Shown: positions 1 to 12,632, counted from the first letter of the stretch. The stretch is DNA of 64,000 bases from Apostichopus japonicus (GCF_037975245.1 NC_092576.1:28259611-28323610), one strand, 5' to 3'. Program-made: numbers and translations. The notes: generated by a model from the sequence alone, not told the origin.

Positions 1-1905
1 AGAAAATCAGTTTTTGTTTAAACCTTTTGTATTCATAAGAAGCAGTACAAACACTTTACACTTTACAACATTGAAGGCCCTCCTTTGTCAGTGTTGGAAC
101 AAAACTTTTCAACCATTTTCTACAACAGTGCCAAAAAAAGTTTTGTGGCTCTTGGTTTTCTTTTTTTGGAACTGGCAACAGGGCTCTCCGAGCCCTGTTG
201 CCAGTTCTGTCTCTTTATCCAAGAAACCACTTTGAGCCGCACTTCTCTATCTCCTGCTTATTTGAACTGGCAGTCTCTGCGTTTCTCTTGATTGCATCTG
301 ATAAATAAAATAAACATATATATATAAATATAATATCAAATCAAATCAAGAACCCATACTGTAAAAGGATAGTCCGTACTTTCTTCATCGAGAGTGATAA
401 GGAATGTAATTCAAATCTTGATAAGGGTATGCATGAAATGTACTAAATGAATGTGAAAATGAGATATAAAAAATATCAAAGTCTTCGAAAGTATAGCTGA
501 AAATTATTTGAATGGTTGGGAATATTTTGGAAATCAATATAAGATTCACACTCATTTTTTCAAAACAAATGTTTTGAATTTGAGTCAGTTGCACTCCCAT
601 TTTAAACTAATGGTCAATCTTAGTATTGCCTGTTTAGCAATTTTGCTTGCAGGTTTGCATCGGCAGCGGCACACATAAGCCATGTGGATTTGAATCAAGA
701 AGAAGAAATGCGAATTTGGAGTTTCTTTTATATAACATACTCTAAATTAATTTATAGCTCTAAGGCATGAATATTGTTTTTCCCGGTCAAAGTCTACAAC
801 AACGCTTCCAACGTGGCTGCATACATGAATTTTCCAAATTTTATTGGTATCTCTGATCACAGTGGATTCGGTCTGGCTTGTCCTACGTGCTACATTATCG
901 TCATGAGAAGGGTCAACCGGACAGGCTTATCGTCCCCGGCTCTAAAAAGTAATGAAATATACTTTTATTTAGTGGAGCTGATTCCTCTCAAATTGACCTT
1001 CATGACATATCCAAATGTATTTCAGGTCTGTGGAGAACAAGTTACATTGGTATTCACTGTCAATCTAGTGCAACAACAGAAGACAATTTGCACAAATCTG
1101 ACTCATCGGGATTTGTTAACCACATTGCTTTTGTAGCAATGCATGCACAATAGCCTAAAAGAATTCCTTCTGAAATATCTATTCACTGTTCAACCCCAAA
1201 ACAATTCCACTCCAGTTAACGGTTGTGCATCTACGTTGTTACAATTTTAGTTAGAGTTGTAGGGAGGAAAGCACATTGCATATAAAAAAAATCACATTTT
1301 CGCTTTGCAAATAAAAACAATGACAAATTACCATACTGTCTATAATTGGTTGGAAGCACTGGCTCCTCTGGTTACTATAGTAGATATCCCATGGAAGATT
1401 GAGGAATATGTCTTTCTGCTGTTTTCTCATTTAACTCCATTGACACTTCCCACACAGATCCAAAGTATTTATCTGTGATTGCAGTAGCCATTATTAAGGA
1501 GAGATAACGTACGGAAAGTGGAGCTGAGGATGACAGTGATGCTGTGCCAAGTAAAAATTACATTATTTAAATTAATTATTATTAAATTTGTTTTTGTTTA
1601 AATTAAGAGAATTTTAACAATGTAGTCAAACTTTTTATATGTCAATTAGGTATTTGGCGCCATACAATATTGTACCTTGTTCTGCACATGTAACATCATG
1701 ATTGATACTGTTTTCGCCTGAAAATAGTGTTTACATCAAGTACAAACTTTGGCCCTGGGTACTGAAACAGTCTGGGTCATCATAACATTAGTATTTAAGA
1801 ACCATCGTGTAACCATGCATGAACCGATTCCAATCTAAAGCATATGATTATTCGTTGAATGAAACTGTAAAAGTACCGGTAACAGCTAGTTCCTTTAGTA
1901 CACCG
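1..1905. other. No supported gene; AT-rich flank
   Basis: I see no convincing gene here. An open stretch at 774-1136 (plus) encodes 120 residues with no motif I recognise. It could be an exon or chance. The left edge of the fucosyltransferase duplication lies near 1905-1915, where similarity to the later units begins at the words around gttgctacaggga. Confidence 0.4.
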
Positions 1906-2047
1906 CAGAAAGACGTTTGTGTTGCTACAGGGATACCACAGGGATATGATGCGCAGTACTTGGACCTGTATAATATATGTTATAATGTCATCCCAAAGTC
2001 GAAGCAATAATGACTCGTTATTGGAACAGAAATCATTCTACAACATG

Positions 2048-2191
2048 AGCCCCATATGGGCTCTGTATGGGCCTGTTTTGGTAACGTCATCTGTAGCCAG
2101 TTGGGCAACCTGGCCAAAACTGACTAGGTCCCAGCTGGTTATCCCATTTTTTCGCCCCAAAAAGTTGCCCACGTTAGGCCCATGTGGAGCT
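2048..2191. repeat. MITE-like inverted-repeat element inside unit 0
   Basis: About 34 bp at the left edge (starting agccccatatgggc) matches, as an imperfect inverted repeat, the right edge (ending gcccatgtggagct). The other two duplication units lack this segment at the same site, right after catgag. Small size, terminal inverted repeats and no ORF fit a non-autonomous DNA transposon. I could not define a target-site duplication. Confidence 0.45.
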
Positions 2192-4501
2192 TAACGGTTG
2201 TTTCTGTCTGGGTTACTGCATACACAGCATGGCCAATATTTCATATCACAGTGTGCATTTAAATCTCTGAAACACATATTTGCGAACCTAAAAAGATAAT
2301 TACAATATGTTGTAGGATAAGTAAGAACATAAAGTTGTTGTGGTGTTTCTCAGTCACACGTATTACATGCTGTGGATGAAAATGAATACAGAAGATTCTT
2401 CTCAAAGGTATCAATCTTTATCAATTTCTAAATACATAATAGGACTTTAATAGTCGTATTATATTCTTATCATTATTATCATATTTTTTTGCAATGTCAA
2501 CTCCAAAGTCCATGCGGTAGCGACTTAATATTGAAATATAACTCATTCCACAACATTAGTATTATAGAATGTTAATCGAGATTGAGTTAATAATTTTCGT
2601 AAATAACGAGGATTAAAGTACAAATTCACTGCGATATAATAGTCTACAGCACTGTGACAAATTTTGAGGACTTACATAAAAGTCGATTGAGCCATGTATG
2701 TTTTACGATAAGTAAGAACATATCGTTGTTTTGTTCTTTCACGGGCACACGTATTTCCTGTTGTGGGTGAAATTAATACAGAAAATGATTCTCAAAGGTA
2801 TCAATCTTAATCAATTTGTAAATATGTTATATTACTTTCATCGTCGTATTGTTTTTAATTCCTGTGTAAATCCTATGCTTGGCAGAATTGATAAGGCCTA
2901 AGTTGCAATAATAGCTTTTATATTGTATATTAACAGAAGTCTTCTTAGTTGACTGTTTCAAAAACAGTAGCAAAGAAATGTGCATTGTTCCCTTTTTTTG
3001 GCCACTGCGTGAAATAATCTTTTTTTATAATCAACGCATGAATAACGAATTCTTACTTCTTCTGAAATGATAACAATATTAATATTAAAACAGTAATAAC
3101 GTTGGAAAAGGGAACAGACAGGAACAACAATTTGAATGCTATGATGATATTTAGTGAAATCATTTTTCTTTCATGCACCTAATACTTGAAACTAACAAGC
3201 GAGTGTGAAGGTTATAGATGATCCCTCTTTCACCTTTCGCAGGTGCGATGAGGACTCTATAGAGAACTGCGTTATTTCGTAATGTAATGTGGTCCATTTT
3301 TTCACTTTGGATGTTGAACAAAACATATTTTAATTGCAATTTTACTTTCTAGAATAAATAGAATTGTTAAACACCTCCCTACATTCTTTATTTGAAATAC
3401 AGGATATTATATTATCAAATAATAAATATAGGAAGATTTTCAGGAGATTGCTCCTATGAAATAGTTAGTAATTTCAAATATCGAAAATTGTGTGTGGGAA
3501 AAAAGTCATATTTCTGATAACTCAGTTAATGATCATTTTGTCTAAAAGAAATTGAAACAAGCAACGTTTTTTTCTTCCTAACACTACGCTTTACTAATTG
3601 ATGCCTATTCATAATTGAATTCTGTACCATTTCCCTACAATTACTTGACATTAAAGAGGATATAATCACGGTGAGTACAACAATCATAGTGACGACAAAC
3701 AATCGCGATGACGTTTGACGTTGACGACGATGATGATTATTATTATTAGTAATATTGATATACAATAAAAAAAGCTGATGAAAGTGGTAAACTACATTTA
3801 CAGAAAATATGGTAATTTGAGGCTTGCTTAAAAGAGATACAGTGTGGTGCTTCACTTTTGCGCATATTAAAAAATGTTCAAATTGTTTTCCTTATTGCCA
3901 CCAATGAACGTATGAGATTAATAAAACTCAAAACAAACACAAGAAACCCAAAAGTTAGCATATGTTCCTCACTTTAATCAACATTCACACCAGATTTACA
4001 CCGGAGCTGGAAACTAACACCAAAGAACTGTAACTCCTGATAGAATGAAGTAGCACCGAATGAAACAATGTTCACTGTAAACTCATTTCCAACTTATAAT
4101 TGAAGTAACAGGAATATTAAAATTAAGAAAAATTCTCGAGTAAGAAATTAAGATTTTGAGCCAATGAAGTCGAATTGTCGTCAATTGGTACAAAGCCAAA
4201 ATCGAACAATTAAGTCAAAATTGAAAGTTGAAATATAACTGACGAGATTGATCTTTTTCTTAACTTGAGAATCAGTAATTAAACCGTGTGTTCTGTCAAC
4301 TATATAGACGACCATAAACTTACCGTTTGGACTGATCCATAACCATTGTTCTGTTGCAGGCACACGTCGTGCATATTCATGCCTTCTACGCTCAACTTTC
4401 CGAAAAACAATCGAATTAAATACTCTACAAATTCTATCATGTTATATTGAAAGGAACTATGAACTATCATTGGTAAATTTAGAGAGATGTGTTTTACGGG
4501 T

Positions 4502-4911
4502 CTGTTGTGATAGGTCCTCCAAAGATGGACTACGATCACCTTGTTCCACCTAATTCATTTATTCATGCCGACGATTTCAGCTCTATGAAAGATTTAGCGG
4601 AACATATTCTCCGGGTATCCCAAGACCAGGCCCTTTATGACTCATACTTTAAATGGAAGACAATTGGTAAAGCTGTGAATAATTTTATTGTGGATATTCT
4701 TGCATTTACGAATGTTGGAATGTGTAGATTAATCGACTTCATACGAGAAAAACAACATGAACTACCGAAGCAGCCTTTCGATCCATACGGTCCCAATTGG
4801 ATGGGAGGATATAATGAATGTGGAGAGCGGAAATGGGTTAAAGAGTATTCAACTTTCAGGAATTACAATGAAGAAATGGGTGACAGATACAATTTTACAT
4901 ACTTCAACTAA
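4502..4911 (+). pseudogene. GT10 alpha-1,3-fucosyltransferase fragment (5' deleted)
   Basis: The reading frame matches the last ~136 residues of the intact copies: from VVIGPPKMDY through HADDFSSMKDLAEHILRVSQ to the terminal DRYNFTYFN. The upstream leader is also conserved up to about 4501, which corresponds to about 10940 in the second unit. It then jumps straight to the position equivalent to 12158. A single deletion of about 1.2 kb therefore removed the start codon, the membrane anchor, the stem and the FENS/YITEKFW donor-binding motif. What remains cannot be a working enzyme. An in-frame ATG at 4489 reads through the junction but would give only 140 residues. An AATAAA lies downstream at about 4974. 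The C-terminal CNECGE motif of the intact copies reads YNECGE here, so one conserved Cys is lost, as expected for a relic. Confidence 0.88.
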
Positions 4912-5221
4912 AACATCTGCCGCAAGGAATCTCGTTACTTTACAGCCATGAGTTAATTAAGAGTATTATTTAATAAATAAAGCAATCATATATATTCCAG
5001 GAGTCATTAATGTAATATATACACTAAATTAAGCTAGTTAATTTAAGTTATATAGTCAGTAAATGTTTTGTGACGAATGAGACAATTGTGTATCGTATGG
5101 GACATCCTATTGTAATACTGTGTGTGTGTTGATTATAGGGACAATATTGTTAATTGCGTCTATCCCCAATCAGCCCCCCTCCAAGATCCATCATCTTACC
5201 CCCCCCCCCCTTACTTAAATA

Positions 5222-6095
5222 TCATATCTTGTTTGATATCTGGCTATATCTAGTTAGATAAAGTTTGATATGGCCATATAAAGCCAGATATATCTTGATA
5301 TACTTGTAAGCCAGATATACATACAAGTTTGATATGCCCATATAAAGCCAGATATAACTGGATATACAGTCGATCCAGATATGCAGATAAAATTTTATCT
5401 GGCCTGTAAAGCCAGATATATCTTGATATAATTGGGAGCCAGATATGCATATAAAGTTTGATATGGCCATATAAAGCCAGATATTCATATAAAGTTTGAT
5501 ATGGCCATATAAAACCAGAAATATCTTGATATAATTAATCCAGATATCCATATCAACTTTGAAAGGGCCATATAAAGCCATATATAACTGGATATATATA
5601 GAGTCAATCCAGATATGCAGATAAAAATTTATCTGGCCATATAAAGCCAGATATATATTGATATGATTGTAAGCCAGATATACATATCAAGTTTGATAGG
5701 GCCATATAAAGCCAGTTATACCTTGATATAATTGTAAGCCAGATATCTATATAAAGTTTGATATGGCCATATAAAGCCAGATTTATCTTGATATAATTGT
5801 AAGCCAGATATGCATATACAGTTTGATATTGCCATATAAAGCCAGATATAACTGGATATAGAGTCAATCCAGATAAAATTTTATTTGGCCATATAAAGCC
5901 AGATATATCTTGATATAATTGTAAGTCAGATATGCATATAAAGTTTGATATGGCCATATAAAACCAGATAATCCAGTTATCCATATCAACTTTGATATGG
6001 CCATATAAGGCCAGATATTACTGGATATAGAGTCAATCCAGATACGCATATAAAGTTTTATCTGGCCATGCCAGATATAACTGGATATACATGTA
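5222..6095. repeat. Satellite, ~65-bp monomer, about 13 copies
   Basis: The word ggccatataaagccagat recurs every 65 bp (for example near 5635, 5700, 5765 and 5830). Monomers contain short self-complementary words (gatatggccatatc-like, ccagatat), so single strands could fold. Long minus-strand ORFs rich in LYG/SGFIWP are by-products of the repeat and not genes. Confidence 0.9.
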
Positions 6096-6099
6096 AGAC

Positions 6100-7595
6100 T
6101 GTATGCTCTTACATAGTGTATTTCTATAGAGATTTACATTGCCCTATATTGTGGTACTGCACATAATTCAATGGTAAAGCACTTACAGTACACACTAAGT
6201 CAAAAGGGGTAGAAATTGGCTACTTGATCTATCTGGTTGCTAGGCAAACACACGGTCTTAGATGGAAAAAGGATGGCTCAGAGGGTAAATGAGTGTGAAG
6301 CCTGCTTGTGAACAAAGGACATGTGCATTGTTACTCTGGGAGTGAGAAAGGAAATGGAGTGTACACATGGTTGGAGTAGCGAGCAGAAGGAAATTTAATA
6401 GAAAGGATTGGTACATTAAGAAAAGGTGATGGAGATTCGTAAAAAAATAACCTTTTGATGTCAGGACATTGGCAAAGTATCTGTAATGAACTGAACAGTC
6501 AGAAGTAAGGAAGAAATTTTTTTGAACGGATGGAAACAACCTATTTTGGGACTGAACTTTGATACTGAATGGAACATATATCGCCCTCCTTAAACTTAGT
6601 TACTAAAGCAAATTTATTAAATAAAGGCATAGCACAACGTAATTTAGTATCAACCTCTACAGGACCACGGAATAATAAAGAACTCAACCTTCAAGTATTA
6701 CTTTTAAGTGTACAAGTGGTATCACGCGATGCCAGTTTAAAGTTTAAGTAAGTATACTTTTACAATACAGTGTATACACAAAGACTCTCGTACAAGTAAA
6801 ATAACTGTCAGAGCGTGCATGCTAATTTTTTAACAGCGGTAATTTTATGACCATATCAGTCGGATTAGGTATCATACTGCAGATTCTTAAGTCCAAAATA
6901 AGTTGAATTTTACCTCCAATAAAGCCTTGCTTTTTTAGTCTATTTGTCTGGGGTTTTTCGGACACAATTTGAAATGATTTTGAAATCTCTTTCAAGTTGG
7001 AAGCATTGTGAGTCACAAATAAAACTGTGTGTCACAAAAAAGTTATGTACACAATTGGGTTTGAAATGTTCTGGAAGAAAAGTAATCCCAACTTTACATG
7101 TCTTCGTCATTATTTTGAGAATTGTGTTGATGAAAGAACTCGAAGATCTTGCAGAGACTGAAGACAGCCTAGAGACGGCAGAGTGATGGGCATTTTGTCA
7201 TGAAGCAGGCTTTCAAGTGCCAATTTATTCTTGGAACATTTTATCATGCCAGGATATTTTATTCTCTTAACCAAGTATTTTTGTTCTGAAGGTTATATTG
7301 CCTTAATAATTGTTTGAACAGAAGACCCCTTTTTAGTATTAGTTTGTTATTTGTAAAGGCTTGGACATACTGTGGGTAAGGTGAAAAGAAGAAAAAACAA
7401 AATACCTGCTGATGGATCAAACAGGAAATGTAATTAATGGCCAGGTAATTAAGAAGTAAATAAAAAGCTGCTTTATCTGAGCCATATATTGCCTTTATTT
7501 GGTTCAAATTATATTTCTTTACATCGCTAGATGAATTCTGGCACAGATGTAGCCATTTTTTTAGTTAGTTCAATCTGGATTTATCATAAAATGGG
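6100..7595. other. No gene seen
   Basis: This is the middle of the insertion. Only short unrelated ORFs occur. I see no domain, RNA gene or long repeat. Confidence 0.4.
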
Positions 7596-7599
7596 ACAG

Positions 7600-7890
7600 T
7601 AATGGGTTTGCCAAGGGCAATATATGGATGTGGCATATATGAGCCAGATATGGATTTCTAATTAATGGGTCAGATATGGATGTGCCATATATGGGCCAGA
7701 TATGGATTTGCCACACATGAGCCAAATATGGATTTCTCAGATATGGATTTGCCATATATGGGCCAGATTTCGACGTTATCTAATATCAAGTTATATCTGC
7801 CCAATTCTTGTTATGGCCATATATATATTTCACATATGGCACAGATATCGGCCAAATACAAATTGCCATAACTGGGCCATATCTGGATTT
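7600..7890. repeat. Short satellite, ~27-30-bp units
   Basis: Repeats of gccatatatgggccagatat and variants run from about 7620 to 7880. The words gccatata and ccagatat are shared with the 65-bp satellite at the other end of the insertion, so the two arrays may have a common origin. Confidence 0.75.
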
Positions 7891-8249
7891 TGAGTAAGGG
7901 CCACCATCACCAGCTATAAACAATTTATGGAAAATGAAAACAACCAAAGTTAGAAATTTCAGATTTATCTAGAACAACAATATCTACAAAAAACGCATTT
8001 GAATCCAATTCATTCATGTCAATTATATGTCTTATTTTCCTTCTCTGCAAGACTTTTACTACCTGTAAAGCTTAAAATTGAATTCATTACGGTATCTATT
8101 CAATTAAAATACACGACAGGGTTGGCAAACCAATGCACAATAACCTTGTACCAGCCTATCAATTGTTTTCTTTGTTGGTGACTACTTGTCCTTCACTCTC
8201 TCTGTAAATGCTAACTACCAAGTGAGAGGCAGCAAGTCCCATTTTTAAA

Positions 8250-8330
8250 GTCTTTTGTATTCAAGATTCGAAACTGGGCCTCCTGGCTGGAATGTGGAAG
8301 CTGTTACCCACTGAGCTAACCAAACTTAGA
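8250..8330 (-). repeat. tRNA-derived (SINE-like) remnant
   Basis: On the minus strand, tagctcagtggg fits a Pol III A box, and agtttcgaatc about 40 bp further fits a degenerate B box, in tRNA-like spacing. The same block lies in the next unit, so it predates that duplication. No full cloverleaf is evident. Confidence 0.4.
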
Positions 8331-11199
8331 TGAATGGTAACAAAAAACGGCTGTTCTCTGTTGGGTCTAACTTTATGTTGCCAATGCATTAATAGCAACT
8401 AATTTTCCAACCACATTGTTTTGCACTGATTTATTAATTTCAAGTTGACAATAAACAGTATCTTGTATACAAAGTTTAAAAGAACTAAGGCATCAGCCTA
8501 TGTTGGAGTTTTCTAGACCTTTCCAAAGCTGAAGTGCAGGTTCCAAATTGTCAAACAGTGTGTCCCACCAATAGCAACATATTTCCCAAACCACATTTTT
8601 TTCACTGATTTGTTAATTGAAAGTTTACAACAGTTCAACAGTACAATAGTTCAAAGAAAATAATGTATCGGCCTATTTTGAAGTTTTCCAGCCCTTTTTA
8701 AAGCTCTAGTGCGGGTTCCAACTTGTCAAAACTGTTTGTGCCAGAAATAGTCCTAAAAGAAAAAAATAGAAATAACACCGCCGACCGAAAATCAAATGAC
8801 ACGTACAATACAGTGTTAATTAGCAAATTCAACAATACACGGATTCATAATGATGGGATTCGAAGTGAAGCTTTCACCAGACTGCACAAACAAAGAGGGT
8901 AAGGCCAGTTGTGTTGCTACAGGGATTTGGAATAATTTCAGAGGGTGCGCAGTACATGGACCTGTACAATATATATGTTGTTATGTAAATTCCAAAGTCG
9001 AAACGATAATGACTCATTAATGGAACAGAAATCATTCCACAACATGAGTATAAGAGATATCTTTATCTAGACTGAGTTAGTATCTTCTTTAAAGTCCAAA
9101 CTCACTACCAGATAAGTCGATTGAGCAATTTGTGCTGTACGATAAATAAGATTACATGGTTGCTGCGTTCTTTCCCGGGTACAGATATTAGCTATTGTGG
9201 AGGAAATTAAAACAGCAAATTCTTCCAAGAGGTATCAATATTTCACAATTTGTAAATATATCATATAACATTAATCGTCGTATTTTATTTAAATCCTTTA
9301 TTAATCCTATGCTTCGCAGAATTGATAAGGTCTTAGTTACAATAATAGCTTTTGTATTGTATTTTTACACAATTTTTCTTAGTTTCGCCTCAGCCTTGAC
9401 TATGTTTTAGAAACAGTGGTAAAAAAGGTGCATTATGAGCTTTTTGTTGCCATTTTGTTGACTTAAATTTAATATAATCACCTCATGAATAAAGAATTTG
9501 TACTTGTTCTGCAATGATCATAATAATATTTACAATAGTAATAACATTTAAGGAGAGGAATCAAGAGGAATACAAATGCTAAATGCAGTGACGATATTTA
9601 GTGCAATCGTGCATGACATTCCGTCATAAACGTTAAGGTTCCATATTCCAATTTGCTTTCATGCACCGAATACTTGTAACTAACAAGCGCTTTCGTGAAG
9701 GTTATAAATAATCCATCTTTTACATTTTGCAGCTGCCATGAGGAGTCTATAGAGAACCTTGTTCTTTCGTAATGTTATGTGGTCCATTCTTCCACTTTGG
9801 ATGTTGAACAAAACGTTTTTTAATTGCATTGTTTGCTTTTACGAAAGTTAATTTTTCTGGGGTTGTAAGGAGATTGCACTTATGAAATAGTTAGTAATTT
9901 CAAATTTCGAAAATTATTTGTGGAAAAAAGTAAAAGTCATATATCTGATAACTCAGTTAAAGATCACATTTGTATCGAAAATTGAAATCAGCAAACGTTT
10001 TTATTTCTTTATTCAAATTTAAAGCTTTGATTGTGTCTTTGCTATTTTCCTTACACTACGCTGTACTAATTGAGGCCTATTTATAATTGAACTCTGTACA
10101 AAAATTTACAGAAAATATGGTAATTTGAGTCTTGTTTTAAGCGATTCAGTGTGGTGCTGTACTTGGAACCTATTGAAAAATGTTCAACTTATTTCCTTGT
10201 AGCCATCAATAAGGAATGCTACATTAATAAAGTTCAAATTCGCCTATGTCTCTCCCTTTACCTACGTTTCCAATATTGGATAATATATGTTATAAATAAT
10301 CCCTCCTGACCCTCAGCCGGGGCGGTACACTGACATCATTTCAGTTATGTTGAATTACCCTCAAACTACATGTTAGAGCTTTAAAAGTGCATAAGGAGAA
10401 CAAGAAGTAAATACAAAGTCCCGAAGATCCACACCAGGACTTGTAATGAATTTCAAGGAACTGTAACTCCTGATAGAATGAAGTAGCACCGAATGAAACA
10501 ACTTTCAATGTAAACTCATTTCCAACTTATGATCCTCATAAGTTTGTGTTTTATACCATTCCAGTAACAGGAATTTTAAAATTAAGGAAACTTCTCGAGT
10601 AAGAAATCAAGATTTTGAGCCGATAAAGTCGAAATGTCATCAATTGGTACAAAGCCAAAATTCAGACAAGTTAGTCGAAATTGAAAGTTGAAATAAAGCT
10701 GACGAGATTGATCTTTTTCTTAACTTGTGAATCTGTAATTAAACCGTGTGTTCTGTCAACTATATAGACGACCATAAACTTACCGTTTGGACTGATCCAC
10801 AACCATTGTACTGTCGCAAGCTTTCTACGCTCAACTCTCCGAAAAAAATCGAAATAGATACTCTAGGAATTCAATCACGTTATATTGAAAGGAACTATGT
10901 CCTATCATTGATAAAGGTAAAGCGATGTGTTTTGCGGGTTTAATAATGGTGAAATGTGTTCTTCCTCATCATAAATATTTTGTTTGATTTTCTTTACACC
11001 TTAGAATATCGCACTAGTGAAAACCAACAAAGAATCAACGATAGGAACATCGAAGAGCAAATCTAAATTGTTAACCTTCATTGGTTCGACAATTTTTGAT
11101 GAGGGGTTAATGAACGTGAGTCATCAGCATATTTAAATTTCAGTTGACCTTACGAATTTCCAGAAGTTGTTGTGAACTTTTCACCACATTTCTCTCATC

Positions 11200-12567
11200 A
11201 TGAAGTGTTTGAGAAGTAACCGACGTAAATGTACTTGCATACTCGTCATATCTGCTGCATTATCACTCTATGCTTTATTTACACTGGAGACGAAAATCGA
11301 TAGGTCAACGCTACGTCAACCAGGGAATCTCATGGCACGAGCACAGCTAAGTAACAATACTAAGTTGCTTTCGCCCGACGGTAATCGAATGCCTACAGCC
11401 GAAAGGAAATATTGCAATAACACTAATGTTACACAATCAGACAAGACATCAAACGGTCATGATGACATTATTGAAGCAAAAGTTGATTATCGCGTGGAAG
11501 CTTTTCCCTCCGAGGGGCACTGGACAAACGAGCTACAACTACCAAAGTTGATCTCTTGCGGAGGTAGACAACCCAGATCAGTCTTAATTGAGCAAGCAAG
11601 TCACTGGACAAATAACACTCAAAAAGCAGACATACTTATATTTTCTGGGGCTATCAACTGCGAGGACATCTGGTTGGAACTGGAAAGTAAACGACAACCT
11701 AATCAGATCTGGGTGTTCACAACAGAAGAGAGTCCTTTCACTTCCAGGGATTCAGTACCTCCTCCAAAAGTAAGCCATATTCATTTTAACATCACCTCAA
11801 CATATCATCCAAAAGCTGATATTTTTTTACCATATGGGAGATTTTTGCCCTTCAGTAGAAGGGGAAAACGAAAGGTTAGATCAAATTTTAATCAGAAGAA
11901 AGGCTTAATTGCCTGGATTTCTAGTCACTGTTCAACTGAAATGTGGAGAAGGTACGACGCTGTGCACGATCTTTCTGGTTACATTCCAATTGATATGTTT
12001 GGAGAGTGTGGTGAACTTTCTTGTCAAAGAGGTCAAGGAATTAATTGCGCGAGGGTTTTTGCCCGTTACAAATTTATTGTAGCATTCGAAAACAGTTGTT
12101 GTGGAGGTTACATAACTGAAAAATTTTGGTTTACTGTTACCCGTTACAATGCTATTCCTGTTGTGATAGGTCCTCCAAAGATGGACTACGATCAGCTAGT
12201 TCCACCTAGTTCATTTATTCATGCCGACGATTTCAGCTCTATGAAAGATTTAGCGGAACATATTCTCCGGGTATCCCAAGACCAGGCTCTTTATGACTCA
12301 TACTTTAAATGGAAGACAATTGGTAAAGCTGTGAATATTGGTATTGGAGATATTCTTGCATTTACGAATGTTGGAATGTGTAGATTAATCGACTTTATAC
12401 GAGAAAAGCATAATGAACCACCGAAGCAGCCTTTCGATCCATACGGACCGAATTGGATGGGAGGATGTAATGAATGTGGAGAGCGGAAATGGGTTCAAGA
12501 GTATTCAACTTTCAGGAATTACAATGAAGAAATGGGTGACAGATACAATTTTACATACTTGAACTGA
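11200..12567 (+). CDS. GT10 alpha-1,3-fucosyltransferase, copy A
   Basis: Complete intronless gene of 455 aa. By family it transfers fucose from GDP-fucose to glycans in the Golgi. It has type II membrane topology: a short basic cytosolic tail (SNRRK), a hydrophobic anchor at about residues 11-29, and a polar stem with several N-glycosylation sequons. The catalytic domain carries the family signature at about 295-323: FIVAFENS, then GYITEKFW, then YNAIPVVIGPP. The usual Asp before YITEK is Gly here. A conserved C-terminal CNEC motif lies near residue 423. The start is supported because the same ATG and leader (ttctctcatc) occur in the other intact copy. An AATAAA sits about 60 nt after the stop. 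Length fits the family (350-450 aa plus stem). The two intact copies are about 90% identical. In sea cucumbers such enzymes could serve fucosylated sulfated polysaccharides, but the acceptor is unknown. Confidence 0.93.
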   Translation: MKCLRSNRRKCTCILVISAALSLYALFTLETKIDRSTLRQPGNLMARAQLSNNTKLLSPDGNRMPTAERKYCNNTNVTQSDKTSNGHDDIIEAKVDYRVEAFPSEGHWTNELQLPKLISCGGRQPRSVLIEQASHWTNNTQKADILIFSGAINCEDIWLELESKRQPNQIWVFTTEESPFTSRDSVPPPKVSHIHFNITSTYHPKADIFLPYGRFLPFSRRGKRKVRSNFNQKKGLIAWISSHCSTEMWRRYDAVHDLSGYIPIDMFGECGELSCQRGQGINCARVFARYKFIVAFENSCCGGYITEKFWFTVTRYNAIPVVIGPPKMDYDQLVPPSSFIHADDFSSMKDLAEHILRVSQDQALYDSYFKWKTIGKAVNIGIGDILAFTNVGMCRLIDFIREKHNEPPKQPFDPYGPNWMGGCNECGERKWVQEYSTFRNYNEEMGDRYNFTYLN

Positions 12568-12626
12568 AACATCTGCCGCAAGGATTCTCGTTACTTTACA
12601 GCCATGAGTAAATTAAGAATATTTTT

Positions 12627-12632
12627 AATAAA
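12627..12632 (+). promoter_or_regulatory. Polyadenylation signal of fucosyltransferase copy A
   Basis: AATAAA about 60 nt downstream of the stop codon. The equivalent AATAAA in the pseudogene unit is at about 4974. Confidence 0.6.

Larger units (their letters stand above)
1910..5215 (+). repeat. Tandem duplication unit 0 (degenerate)
   Basis: First of three homologous units. Shared anchors include the block at 1919-2040 (matching 8910-9040 and 13876-14005), the block near 3190-3290 (matching about 9670-9790 and 14650-14770), and the 3' flank after the fucosyltransferase stop (4912-5190 matching 12568-12840). A stretch resembling 2690-2850 also occurs at 2300-2460, so this copy has an internal duplication. 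It is the most diverged unit, and its gene has lost its 5' part. Unit sequence resumes at about 7900, after the satellite-bearing insertion. Confidence 0.75.
5216..7900. other. 2.7-kb insertion splitting unit 0, bounded by satellites
   Basis: Unit sequence stops near 5190-5215 and restarts at about 7903 (ccaccatcaccagc, equivalent to about 12867). Everything between is absent from the other two units. It holds an AT-rich satellite at its left end, about 1.5 kb without a recognisable gene, and a second, related short satellite at its right end. A composite mobile element or a satellite expansion are both possible. No transposase was seen. Confidence 0.6.

Noticed and set aside
774-1136. 120-aa ORF MFFPVKVYNNASN...
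   Set aside because: No motif recognised, no splice or promoter support, and it lies outside the duplicated units.
5222-6049. Long minus-strand ORFs rich in LYGHIKLY / SGFIWP
   Set aside because: They arise from the 65-bp satellite, whose period leaves frames open. No domain and no gene signals.
11588-11773. Out-of-frame ORFs inside both fucosyltransferase genes
   Set aside because: Overlap the longer conserved GT10 frame; shadows.
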